64,000 bases of DNA. Origin: Bombardia bombarda. Taxonomy: Eukaryota; Ascomycota; Sordariomycetes; Sordariales; Lasiosphaeriaceae. This document shows, piece by piece, positions 33,567 to 44,997 of this stretch. The notes under the pieces were generated by a model that saw only the letters and a program-made list of their open reading frames with translations, did not search any database and was not told the origin of the DNA. Position 1 is the first letter of the stretch, and each line of letters opens with the position of its first letter. A program made the translations under genes and the position numbers. The DNA lies in contig JAULSR010000001.1 in assembly GCA_030512295.1 (NCBI GenBank), positions 7,711,001 to 7,775,000 of the forward strand, written 5' to 3'.

Positions 33567-35088
33567 GGCGTCTAGATTTCGGGCGAAAGGTCGGACGGTG
33601 ACGGACGGAGGGCGGTAAGGTATTTGATGGAAGCCCTTCAAGAGGAAAGCGCGACGCGTCAAAGGCCCTTTTTCCTTCTTCTTCTTCTTCTTCTTGCTGA
33701 GTCGCGACGTCGAGCACTAATAGAAGCTATCAAGAACACACACACTTACCCCAGGTTCTGGCCCTGGGCTCCCGTCATATATGAACTTGGCACCCCTTGG
33801 CCTTTCAGCAACGTCCTAGTCTGGTTAGTCAGGCCACCACTCGTGCTTCATCCCGTCCACACCTGGTTCCCACGTCGGCGGGCTCGTGTGCATCACAGAC
33901 AGCGCAGAGACAGTGTCCTCTCCCGGGGCTCTATCGAGATTAGACGGACCCGACTGGCGCACAATGGCACCATCTATTGGTCCAAGCTGCAACATCGGGG
34001 CGTGGGGTGGTGATTCGAAATCAGAACCCAGCAGCAGCGGCGAGAGACACTGATTAACTGATAGGGCAGACCAGGGGGGGGATTCTTGGTCAGGGCTATC
34101 CGTATTACAGGGTCTCACTTGACTCTGTTTGCACTGTTAAAAAACGGTCTTGGCAGCTCGGACTTCCCAGCGCCTTTTGGGCTTTGGTTTGCTTTCTCTC
34201 TTCTTGATACCTCCCCTGGAAGCGGCACTATTGACCTGCATGGGGAGCTGTTGGCCGGCACCAGAGCTGTGATCGGGGGGTGCTGAGGAGCGCGATTGGC
34301 CTGCTGGATACTGCCGTTGGTTCTTGCTCGCAGCACAGGCTCCCCAGGGTAGCAAAGCAAACAGCAGGCCATCGGCAGGACCTTCCAGTGGGTAGCAATA
34401 AACCGCGGGTATCAGAGCTACGGGTGATCAGCCCTGGGGCTAGGCCGGATCAGGACAAAAAGTACCTCAATGGCACTCTTTGATTCGTCACGACGGGGAC
34501 CGGGGAATCGGGTGCCTCCCTTCGAGCTCTTTTCTCCAACAAGGTGTAAGCTGAAGCTTGGCTGTCTTTGGTTGTCCGTTCCAATAGGCAGTTGCTGCTA
34601 AGCTTTTGCTTATCGGCTTCCAATCCCACCACAGAGAAAGGGGAGCTCTTGCAAACACATCGTTATCATGGACACTTATCACCAAGAAAGCCGACACCGC
34701 CTTGGGAGAGCCGAGAGATGGGGTCGGTGAGGTGACGTCGGGGGAAAACGAGAAACAGCAGCAAAGCAGACAGCTCAAAACCGCAGGTGGCTACCCATGA
34801 GTTGGGGAAGAAATTAGGTGAGAAAGATAGCGCAAAATCTCTTTTCTGGTCTCGAAGATCTCATCATAAAACCAGCAACACCATGCACCTTGTGGTGGCG
34901 TCTGGCCCTTGTCCCGGTGTCTCTCTTTCGTTGGTTTGTCTCTGAACACTGTCACTCACACACACACCTTTCCCCTCCATCCTTCCCCCCTCCCCCCTCC
35001 CACCTCCCGACCTCTGTCTGCAATTGACCCGAACCGAAGGACCGCGACGGACGACGCGCGCAGGAAGAGAGCAAAAAAAAAAAACTAG
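33567..35088. promoter_or_regulatory. divergent promoter region of two nitrogen transporters, with GATA-type sites
   Basis: 1.5 kb between the APC permease and ammonium transporter start codons. HGATAR-type motifs (the AreA/NIT2 nitrogen-regulator core) occur at 33727-33732, 33931-33936, 34059-34064, 34610-34615, 34663-34668, 34676-34681 and 34825-34830. Three fall within 72 bp (34610-34681). By base composition about four or five would be expected by chance over the whole region, so only the tight group is suggestive. No gene is seen here. Confidence 0.4.
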
Positions 35089-36817
35089 ATGTCAGCCTCA
35101 TCCGTGCTGCAGGCCTGGGAGGCATGCGACAAGATTGACACCCTCTTCGTTCTTGTCTGCACCGTCTTCTGCTGGCCCATCGTCCCGACTGTGAGTCGCC
35201 TAACTTAACTCGACTCCTTCCGCCCATGATCGACAGGATAATCATGCTCACCTCTTCTGGCTGCAGGTCGGCATTGCCTATGGCGGATACTCATGGCGCC
35301 GCAACAGCATGGCGGCCGTGATGCCGTCGCTTCTCACCATCTCCACATGCTCCATCCAGTGGTTTATCATCGGCTACACTTTGGCCTACGGCGAGGGAGG
35401 TGGATGGTTCTTTGGTGGCTTTGCAAACCTGTTCCACCGGGGCGTGCTGTCGGAGCCTGTGGGCACCATTCCAGCCATTCTCTTCAGCGAGTTCCAGCTT
35501 GTCTTTGAGGCAACCGTGTGCGCTATTTCCGTTGGCGGCATCTGCGAGCGAGGAAGGCTTCTGCCCATCATTCCATTCATAGTGGTAGGTGTATTCAGCT
35601 TCATCCTAGGAAAAATAGAATCGATAAAAAAGACATTGCTTTGCTAATATCCATCATAGCTCTGGTCCACACTGATATACTGCCCGCTGGCACACATGGT
35701 ATGGGGAGGCGGTGTGCTTGGGGAAGAGCTGGGAGTGCTTGATTTCGCAGGAGGTATGTGGGATATCTGTGATGCCCCCTTCTTCCACTTCCTCCCCGTG
35801 GTCAGCAGTCAAAAAAGAAACCAGCTAACCCAAACCTCCCATCGCACAGGAACTCCAGTTCACATCTGTTCAGGGGCGACGGCCACTGCGTTGAGCATCT
35901 ACCTGTCATATCCCCTTTTCCGGTCCCGCAAATCCGAAATCCGAACGCCAACACACATCCGCCTCCACCGCCCGGGGAACTCCTTCTTCCAGCTGATTGC
36001 ACTGATCATCATCTGGGGTTCTTGGTTGGCATTTGACGCCGGCACCACTCTCACTTTGAGCTTTCAGTCCGTCATGGCGCTCTGCGTAACCAACTTGTGC
36101 GCCGCCTCCGGCGCATTGACGTGGGCATGCATGACGTATGTCGAGACAGGGAGATGGTCTATGGACTCGACCTTTATGGGCGCTATTGCCGGTCTCGTCA
36201 TGATCACACCGGCTGCTGGTTTTATTGACATGCCGACGGCCTTTTGCTTTGGCATCTTTGGGGCGCTTCTCTGTCGGCAGGCCCTGCGCATCAAGTTCAC
36301 CAAGTTTGCTCAACGCTGGAGATGGGTTGACAATGCAGACACCTTCGCCACGCACTGTATTGGCGGCATTGCCGCAACCATCTGCACCGGCCTGTTCGCG
36401 CAAAAGGAAGTGGCCGCGTATGGTGGGCTCGACATCCCTGGTGGCGTCTTCTTCGACGGCAATGTGCGCCAGCTCTGGGTACAGATTGTTGAAGTCGTCA
36501 TCGGCTTCACTTGGTCGTTTGTCGGCTCGTACATCATAATCGCCCTAATCGACTGTGTGCCTGGGTTCGAAGTTTTGGCAATCGACAAGTCAGTTCCATC
36601 CCAATCCCATCTCTCGGCCTCCTCTTTCTCCCTTTCTCTCTCTATACCACCCCTAATTCCCCCTTTATTTTCTCTCTCATCACTCGGACGCTAACATACA
36701 AGCAGACATATCAGCGAAGGACTGGACTTCAATGAAACAGAAGAAACTCTAAGTGGTCTGGAATATCCCGACGAAGTAGATTACTCGCCAACAAAGGGAA
36801 CCATCGCTCTGGAATAG
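35089..36817 (+). CDS. ammonium transporter, Amt/Mep family (Mep2-like)
   Basis: Trimeric ammonium channel/transporter of the plasma membrane. Five exons: 35089..35190, 35267..35584, 35660..35753, 35850..36588 and 36706..36817, giving 454 residues. Family marks: FWPIVPT-like start region ending CWPIVPT, YSWRRNSMAAVMPSLLTI, LAHMVWGGGVLGEELGVLDFAG, then GTPVHICSGATA. Both pore histidines are present: the first in PVHICSG, the second in ADTFATHCIGG. A His rather than Glu at the first site is the Mep2-type state, associated in yeast with high affinity and ammonium sensing; whether this protein signals is inference. The cytosolic tail is short, ending SPTKGTIALE. Shares a promoter region with an amino-acid permease. 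Confidence 0.93.
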
Positions 36818-37050
36818 AGACCGAAACGCACGTAGGAAACCTCCTCCAATAATATGAGCAGGTAAATGTATGATATGACACCGAGGTTGACCAAGGAAGA
36901 AAGGTTCTGGCTTTAAAAAATGTTCATCAAATGTCGTATCAAGATGGCCGACATCAAGTCGTGCTTGGGGTTCAGCTAGACGGTCAAATGTGGAAGTGCC
37001 TGCCTCGCATGGCCCTGTTATTCCTCTTTTGAGCCCGTGAAATAGCATAC

Positions 37051-39135
37051 TTAGCCAAATAGGCTGTGCAGTCCTGTGTAGTCCATCACATCAAGCCAGT
37101 GAGTTCTGCGAGGGGTATCAATTTCTTCATCGTACGCGCTCCAGACGGCACGAAGCAGCTGCTTTGCCACACCGATGGGCTTCGGGGGCAGTGTGATTTC
37201 GAGCTCGTCTAGCCGACTCATTAGGAATTGGCGCGCCCTTGAAATCTTGATCGCGTTTTCCGTTATCTTAGGGCCTGGGAGGCGTAGGCTACCGTCAACT
37301 GCGATGGACGGCAGTGGTGCAGTTGTCTCGGTGCTCAACAAATAGTTATTATGTCCGTTTCCAAACGGCACCTTGGTCTCGAATCTGAGACCACTGCCTG
37401 CGCAAAGGTAGAGAAGAGGCTGGATACAGCGTAGACTAGAGGCAGGGAGTTGCTGCAGAACGTCCGCAATGTGCAGTGCCAGAGGTGATACCCATGCCTC
37501 CCAGACAGCAGCCCCATCTGCGTTCACCAGTGTTGGAATGCGCTTCGTGATCAGGTCCGGAAAGGTCTCGTAAAGCTGCAGTAGGGAGGAAAGACGGTAA
37601 GATTCTGTAGCAGCGTACAGATTGCGGGCAGGGTCTGACATTTCGCCTCTGTCGCTCTGGTCGAGGATCTCGATGGCCAATAGAGCTTCTTCCACCACGG
37701 TAGCTTCTTCTATATCTCTGATGGCGCCTTGAATGACGCGGTAACTTGTCCCGTCGTTGTGCTTCCACCGACTTCGTGACCTTCGGCAGAGGGCGACGGC
37801 CTTGCCAAACAGTCTGAGGACAGTTGCGGAAACACCAGTCCACGCATGTGGGCTTGCGGGTAGAACCGGACCTTGGGTAGATGGTTCCGGCCAGCTGAGC
37901 ATATTCTCAAAGTCGATCTCGTCATCGCTCACCACGCTCCGGAGCATCTCCTCGTAGATGAGACACCCATTGAAGAAGTCCAGCAGCTCTTGGTCCTCTT
38001 TATTAAGAGTGTCGCGATCCAGTGATTTCAGTATGGCTCGCGCCTGTCTTACATATGCGCGACCCAGCTGGCGAGATTCCATCCAGCACATGGACGAGCT
38101 CATGCAGAATAATGACAGAAGCAGCTCGCTGGGGAACTTTTGGCGGTAGCGACCAGACGAAAATGCAACAAGCTCCTTCCTAATAGCGTCGGTGGCTAAA
38201 CGCGGGGCCGCCTTGGCAGTCTCCCTCATGACGAGCGGGAGGCGTTCCACCAAGGAGGCGGCCGAGATAGCCTGTAAGGCGTAGAAAACGGGCGTCGATG
38301 TTGACCAAAGTGTCGAGGTCAATCGCCGATAGGGGTTAGTCTGAGAGTCAAAGGCGGACCACGAACCGCAGACCGATTTGAACCAGTGCTCGATGAGGAA
38401 CGAAGGGATGTCGACCACTGGTTGCCAAAGAGGGACACCCGGCAGCTCCTGAGTTTGTTGTTGCTGTGGTGGCGCGGCCGGGCTGTTTCGTGATACGGTT
38501 ACTAAGGCGGTGCTGGGCTCCTCGGTGGGGCTTATCGGTGACGTGGACGAAGACCGTGATCGTGATGGGGATAATACACTTGTCTGCGGGGAAGACGCGC
38601 TGTCAGAGACGGCAACCGACGCGCGGCTACTCGCATCGTCGCCGCCGTCACCATCACCGTCATGACCAACGCCGCGTTCCCGAGGAGGTGGTGGCGATTT
38701 CTCTAGCGATTGGGATATGGACTCGGAAGCGGCAGATACGAGCTGGGTGAAGTTTATGGGAGCGGTGGGCTTTGAAGCCGAAAACGATCGTTCGTGCTTG
38801 GTGGACCACTGTAGGCGCTGCTGGTAGCCCGGGCATTCTAAGCCCTTTTGTGTGCAGTTACGGCATGCTGGCTTCGTCTCATCGCATCGTAGCTGTTTTG
38901 CGGGCGTATTTTGTCAGTACATCGCATCCGTCAGTTGTTGTCATGTCCCGCCTGTTCACCAGTCCGACGCTGGGTGGCACTGCACACCGCAGCGGCGGTA
39001 GGTGGGAGAATACCACCACCACCCAAGGTAGAGACGGCCACGAGGGACATAATAGGAACAGTGAATGATTAGGCGACGCACCCTCCGGAGCTTGCAAGTC
39101 CGGCACCCGCTTCTTGACTTTTGCCTGTTCTTCAT
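37051..39135 (-). CDS. Zn2Cys6 fungal transcription factor
   Basis: Nuclear DNA-binding regulator. Two exons: 39082..39135 and 37051..38892, giving 631 residues. The intron 38893..39081 (189 bp, GTGCGT donor, AAAACAG acceptor) splits the zinc cluster. Spliced ligands are Cys11, 14, 21, 28, 31 and 38 with perfect C-x2-C-x6-C-x6-C-x2-C-x6-C spacing (GCRTCKLRR joined to LRCDETKPACRNC). A Ser/Pro-rich acidic linker with a Gln run follows. The C-terminal two thirds (from about IPSFLIEHWFKSVCGSWSAF) match the 'fungal-specific transcription factor domain 2' pattern. The second exon contains no Met for more than 200 codons, so it is easily mis-started at 38418, losing the DNA-binding domain. The target is unknown; the start MKNRQKSRSG is the first Met before the cluster. 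Confidence 0.9.
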
Positions 39136-42100
39136 CTTGGTGTTTTTCTGCTGCTTTGCTCCCGTTGTTGTTTCTGTTTCTGCTTCTGCTGCGGCTGCTG
39201 CTGCATCACACACTCTCGACTTGGCGGTGCGGTGCTGATACGTTCATTGCTGTCCTGGAAGGGAAGGAACGAAAAGACAGGCGGCAAATATGCACAGAGG
39301 TCAGTCGGGAGGTAGGCTGGAGGCAGGTAGGTAAGTAAGGAGGGTAGCAAGGCGAGGCCTGAGGTAAGCAAGTAGGGCAAGGCAAGGTAAGGATGGTATG
39401 GTGGCGGGTTGATGGGTTGGCAAGGTAAGGGCAGGTAAGGCAAGGAAGGTATTGGGAGGAAACACCCCGACGTTAAAGTGATTACGATGGGACGGCGGTT
39501 GGTTGCGATGGGACGGCATGGCATGGCATGGCATGGTAATGACATGGGATTGTCCGGCTGAGCGGGAGAGAAAATACCCTACTCTTCTCAAACCACTGCA
39601 GTACCTGGTTGGGGCTGCAAGTGCAAGCTGTGCCTGCCAACCTGCGATTGCGACCGGCAGCGCGCAACAAGACAAGTTCCTCGTCAACGGGTTGCAATTA
39701 TTGGATGGGGATCCATGGAAGCCCTCCAGCACCCTCAGTCCCTCACCCGCCCGTCGCCCAATGGCAGCGACATGAAAGTGGGTGGGCCGCTGAACCAACG
39801 ACGGACGGGTAGGTCATGCTGAAGATAAGCTCGATAAGGCGACCGAGCCCAGCCAATCGTCACGATCCCGACAATCGTTTTAGGCCCGCGAGGCTTGACG
39901 GTCCTGGCGGGCTTGACGGCTGGAGCGGGGCCACTTCGAGCCAGCCCACTGAAACTCCAGATTGAACCCACTTCGATCCCCTGACAAGCCTGAACATTAA
40001 ACACCTCCACAGCCGATCTTCGCGCCATCAAAATGTTTCTCGATAATGACGGCCTCGCCCAATGCCGGACGCCTCCGGGCATGCTCGCCGCCTTCTTGTC
40101 TCGCATTACATTAACACCGATGGCGGGGAAGGACAGAGGGAGAACAGACACTCAGGCGAGAGAAGAAGGGAACGGACGGAATAAGGCTGCACTGTGTCGT
40201 AGCCAAGTGTCTAATTTTGAGGGTACGCAGAAGTGATTGGCTGATCTGGAATTCTGGATGCGGTTTTGATGCGCATACTGTGCACACTGTGCATCTACTG
40301 TGTGCGGAATCTAGTGCACGAACGGTTGACTACCCCAACCTCCAGGAGGACCGGGACAGCATGAATGACCGCGGCGAGAGCCGTCATCCAAAGTTGACAG
40401 GCAGGAGATGCCTTGTACATACGAATATGCGCTCGCCCCTCCTCGTGCTCACCAGGTTCGCCAGGTTCGGGGTCGCAGGAGCCCCAAAGTCTCGAGCCAG
40501 TCACGACGTCTGGCAGTGTGGTATCCCCTGTGCCCCTGTGCCCCCGTGTGCATGCTGTACTGTGTAGGTGCATTGCTGCGTGAGTGTGTGCATGCTGTGT
40601 GCAGCGGCGCACCAATACGGCCACAGGGAGTGAGGGAGTCTGGGGGGTCGACACACAGATCGACCAGGCCAAGTAAGCTAACTGCCCGAATGGACGACCG
40701 AGAAATCGAAGCCCGCATCGAAGCCCGAATAGAAGCCCGAAGACAGCAATGATGGACGCCGACGTTGCACTCACAGCACAAAGGTCCCAGACAGTCGAGC
40801 CGTCCAGCGAGTCAAACCCTCGCAAACGACTTTCGCGGCAGCGTGCCAGCGTTGCGTCCAACTTGGAGTCTGCCCTGCCTGAGCTCCCCTCGACAAAGCT
40901 TCCCTGCTCCTCCTCCTGCTTCCGCTCCTGCTATCTGTCGTGGAAATTGAAAAGGGTGATCAAGCAAGTCCATCACTTGCTCGGATCCAGACACGCGGAA
41001 TCCTATGAAACGCGCATCGCCCAAGCGACCTCGAATCATTGGCTTAAGCCGCCCTCGGCACCTTTTGACACTTTTGATACTTGCTCGCGCACTATCGTCC
41101 TGGCTGCGTCATTGCAGTCTTGGACCACCACTTTTCAATCTCCATTTGGCTTGAGGAATCTGGTTCTTGGCTCGTTCCCACACGCAGGCGAAGGGCGGAC
41201 AGGCCATGGGACCCCCATTTTCCCCTGTCCCTGCACTGGCCAGCGGGCGCGTCGGCCTGCGATGCCAAGACTGTGTGCGCTAGCGATATCGTGGAGAGCC
41301 TCCGCGTCCTCCTTAGGTCCTAAAGCTCATCCACCTTCGCGCGCGCTCAATGACTAAATCACGTCGGTCACAGTCTCGAGATGAGAAGGTATCGGCGTTT
41401 GCGTCATTAGTTAATCGATTCCACTATCATATCATTGTTCCTATCATGCCAGCATTCCCCCGCTCCGGCTTGGCTTCAATACCTTTGAATGTCCACTTCC
41501 GACGCTCTCGCGTCCCGGCGCCCGAGCCATCCAAGGTGCCATCAAATGTTATCCAAGATGAGGGTGGGCAGTTGTCCGACCCACCGAAAGGCACCACCCC
41601 TGCACTAACCCGGGCATAAGGTGGGGGTGATAGCTGGGTTACCTAAGTCTAACCGTCAGATGAAGAGAGGGTTGTACTACGGATAACCAGGAACCAGGAC
41701 CAGGGTCGGAGTTCGGTTTATTATCAATCGGTACAAGTCCGAGTTCACTTGGGGTTGGAGAAAGACGTTGAAGGCCTTCTGGTTATCTACCTCCGTCAAC
41801 TCGCATATCTCCTGTGTAACAACATAGTCTACATGATGGAGGTGGTGCATACATCCGGACGTCAGTCGTAGACGAATACCACACTGTGCACGGTATCGAC
41901 AGCTGCTGCAGCCATCTTGCTTCATCCTTCATGCAAAACCGGTTGCGTCGGTCTTTTTTTAGCCCATCATACACCATCATGGCAGCCTAGGAAGGCAGGT
42001 ATCTGCAGCCTGCTCAATAGTGTAACATAAATGTCACGCGTCTTTTGCATGCGAGAGCCAACAGATTCACCACGGTTGGTTTATCAAGCGGATAACTGAC

Positions 42101-42310
42101 GACATAATGTCTTAACTATAGCCTTAAGCCTCACTTTGTTTTTGCATCCATATGTCTCTCTATCTCTCCCTACCTCTCTCAACCTCTATCACGCCAGAAG
42201 CCCCACTTCCCAGCATCTTTCCACACATCTCAAACTCGGTGTCCAGTTGAGGTATATAAAAGGAACCCACAAGGTGGATAGACATCATCAGGAGCAAACG
42301 AGTTCCACAC
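39136..42310. other. long intergenic region with short tandem repeats
   Basis: 3.2 kb between the transcription factor start and tRNA-Leu. Purine-rich GGTAAGGCAAGG-like degenerate repeats occupy about 39300-39460, and four GGCAT units lie near 39515-39536. Part around 40260-40640 is rich in TGTGCA/GTGTG words. Open frames up to about 200 codons (for example 40749-41357) lack motifs and overlap on both strands. I see no supported gene. Confidence 0.5.
39515..39536. repeat. GGCAT pentamer repeat
   Basis: About four tandem GGCAT units upstream of the Zn2Cys6 gene, within its likely promoter or leader. Confidence 0.75.
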
Positions 42311-42429
42311 GGCAAGGTGGCCGAGCGGTCTAAGGCGCCAGGTTCAGGACTTACCTGAATTTCCCATCTAGTAATAGACAACTTCCTGGTCTGAGAAATT
42401 AGGCGTGGGTTCGAATCCCACCCTTGTCA
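42311..42429 (+). tRNA. tRNA-Leu(CAG), intron-containing
   Basis: 119 nt including an intron. The acceptor GGCAAGG pairs with CCTTGTC (one wobble), with discriminator A. The D region is GCCGAGCGGTCTAAGGC, typical of leucine. The anticodon stem is CCAGG/CCTGG with loop TTCAGG+T, giving anticodon CAG. An intron of about 35 nt sits after position 37. A long variable arm (TCTGAGAAATTAGGC) and T arm GTGGG-TTCGAAT-CCCAC complete the class II fold. A TATATAAA word lies 51-58 bases upstream (42253-42260), further than the usual pol III TATA position. A T4 run follows the gene. Confidence 0.94.
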
Positions 42430-42737
42430 TAACATTTTGCTCTTCTTCAACACGAAATAATATTTTGTCGTTTTGCGTAACACGGATTAGCTCTTGAGCT
42501 CTTGTCTTTTTGAAATAAAGAAGCTTCGTGGGCAAAGGCGCTTACTCCGCTCATAGCCAGAATATTGAAACTAAGTTTGTTTGAAATTGCATTTCATTCT
42601 TCAATCCGCAGTCAAGCAGCTTCTAAGACAGCCACTTTAAACGTGTTCATAACATCATACCCAAAATATTCATCAAACTCCATTACCATTCACATCATCA
42701 GCCCTTTTAGCAAAGCCCACATATAATGACGAACCAG
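42430..42737. other. intergenic spacer
   Basis: 308 bp, AT-rich, 3' flanks of tRNA-Leu and the DUF3176 gene. Nothing further is seen. Confidence 0.6.
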
Positions 42738-44997
42738 TCAAACAGCAAGCACAAGCCTACCACCTTCCAACCTGACATTCGTCAGCCGCGACTGCCTCTC
42801 CGCCTCTTTCATATTCCCCACAGAGCCAACGGCCAGCCGCACCTCCTCAGTAGGAGCCAGGAGAGTAGCTAGCTCAGAGCTCTTCAGCACGGGCGTCCCT
42901 AGCTTAGCTGTCCGGACGATAGTGATGGCCAGGAAGAGATATGACAGAAGCATCTGGGCCGCGAGGAACGCAGCCCAGCCCCACTTGATAGACACAAACG
43001 TTTCCTCAGCTAACGCCACGCCCTGTAGAAGGGGGTTTCCCTCCACGCCTCGGATTCTGTTGCATAAAATGTTAACGCAAGGTCGTGGCAACGGGGTGCA
43101 TTTGGAGATTGGAGACACTCACGCATTCGACATACTCGTAGCGGCGCTCCCTAAGACAACCTGCAGATTGGCATACTGCTGCGCAGCACCCAAACCCGCC
43201 TGGTCCTTTCCGTATATCGCCTCCTCAATCCCGAGGTAGCCCTGATGGACAAACGTACCGATGCTCCCAGTCAGCCCATCGGTCACGTACGTGTTCATCA
43301 GGTCAAAGTACATGTTCCACGTGATCAACGTCCCGGTAAATCGGTTAAAGGCGTAGCGTTTCGTCAAGTCCCCGGGGGCTGACGGATCTTGGAGGTACGT
43401 CACATTTCCGACGCGCTCCACATAGTCGCACGAGTCCACGATCAGGTCTGGCTGTGCGTGGCAGACGGTGTTGTAGAGGGGCTTGTTGTCGTCGACGGAC
43501 AGCGGGACGTTGGAGGAGCTGACGACGCTGGTGGTCGAGTTGCCTGCGGCGAACGTGGTCTCGTACGTGTTGACGCATGCGTGGTACAGCACCTCGACGG
43601 CCTGGAAGTCCCATGGTTTCGTGTCGCTCGCCCGGTCGTAGCCCTGGTATGAGACGTTGCCGGCGTTGCTGTAGATGAGGATGAAGTGGGCGACGGCGGT
43701 GAAGTTGTCGTTGGGGTCGGTGAGAGCGAAGGCGCGCTCTTGGGGTACCATTGCGAAGGCGAGCGAGAGGGGGGTGACGAAGCTCAGGCCGTTGGGGAGC
43801 GACGCGTTCCAGGCTGTAGTGCCGTTGCCATCTGGAAGTGCCAGGTTCCTGGTGGCAATGTCAGTTCATGTTGATCATTGTCTGTTTTTGCAAGTTGTTC
43901 GCCCAGAGGCACCGGATAGGGAAAAGGGGGGATCGGAGAAACGGTTGGAACACATACCATCCTTCGCCACCGGTCCAATCAGCAGTTGTTGAATTCTTAA
44001 TCTCGGTGATTCGGAGATGCTCGGTAATATTCGTCATTTTCATACAGACCGCCAGTGACTGATACTGATCAAAGGTGCAGTTTCCAGCAGAGCACGTCGG
44101 CGCCAGATGCTCTACGGGCTTGGCCACCGTGCTGCTGATGGCCTGAAAATCTGCGCTAGCTACTGCCATGGATATGGCGGTGTCCGATTTCCCTAAAACT
44201 CTGGTGTACGGAACACTGGCCTCGCCGGCGGTAGGAGCAGGTTTCGTCGTGTACGCAATCATCTGCTGCGTGATGGGCGATGTAAAGATGCTGAGAATCG
44301 AAAAGACCGCTGCAAAGCTGACAAAATGTCTGACGTGGTTTTAGCCTCGGACCGGAGATATCAGTATTAAGGAAACTATTAGGCGAGACATACCTCCATT
44401 TAAAATTCCGAATCAGCGTCCAGTTCCCCCACGCCCCTCGACTGGCGGAATCTAGGACCTGGAAATCGGCCAGAGACCTGCCCTTACTTTCCTGGCCGTT
44501 AGGCGTGTATATATTCCACTTCCACTGGCTCAGTGCCTCTGAGATGGGAGACATGAAGGCTGCCTTGGTGAAGGTTGTGAAGAATGCGAGAAACGTGTTG
44601 AGTGTAATGTTCATTGGGAGCTTGGGGAGAGCCCTTCCATCATATGCGCCAAGAACAGCAATGATAACTAGGTACACAGGTCAGCTAATGCCAGTCAAAA
44701 TGATTGCTTAAATATATTAGTGCAGAGCGTACTTATGTAGGAGCATACACTGGCAACGCAAAACAGGATTTCTACCAGCCAGAGTCTCCAAGAAGCGGGC
44801 GTCCGTGTAGGTGACAATCTTGTAGTATAGCCCGACTGCTCGATTTTGGACCCCCATGATGACGATGGGTCTAGGTTGGAACTTGATACAGGTGAGACGA
44901 TGTGCTCATTTGCCTGGCCATTGCCTGTTATGTCAGTTGTCGAGATGACAGAAACAGACTTTGCCTCACGGCCTCCAGGGACATTGTGGGAAGACAT
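42738..44997 (-). CDS. DUF3176-family integral membrane protein
   Basis: Fungal membrane protein of unknown function. Five exons: 44733..44997, 44394..44667, 43958..44329, 43123..43848 and 42738..43056, giving 651 residues. Donors are GTACGC, GTATGT, GTATGT and GTGAGT. After a hydrophilic N-terminus, helix 1 is WLVEILFCVASVCSYI (joined across the first intron), then the family block ITLNTFLAFFTTFTKAAFM, SEALSQWKW and the next helix FVSFAAVFSILSIFTSPITQQ. The large extracytoplasmic loop carries the family cysteine block PTCSAGNCTF...VC and several N-x-S/T sites. A last helix, WAAFLAAQMLLSYLFLAITIV, precedes a cytosolic tail of about 50 residues. This topology is usual for the family. No enzymatic motif is visible. 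Confidence 0.88.

Noticed and set aside
33567..35088. All seven GATA words as a proven nitrogen-control region
   Set aside because: Four to five such six-base words are expected by chance in 1.5 kb; only the three-site group was kept as a tentative signal.
39300..39536. AAGG/GGCAT repeats as a CRISPR or transposon feature
   Set aside because: Units are 5-12 bases, degenerate and directly adjoining, without spacers or inverted ends; simple-sequence DNA in a fungal promoter.
40749..41357. 202-codon frame in the 39-42 kb intergenic region
   Set aside because: Low-information Ser/Arg/Pro-rich product overlapped by frames on both strands; no family resemblance.
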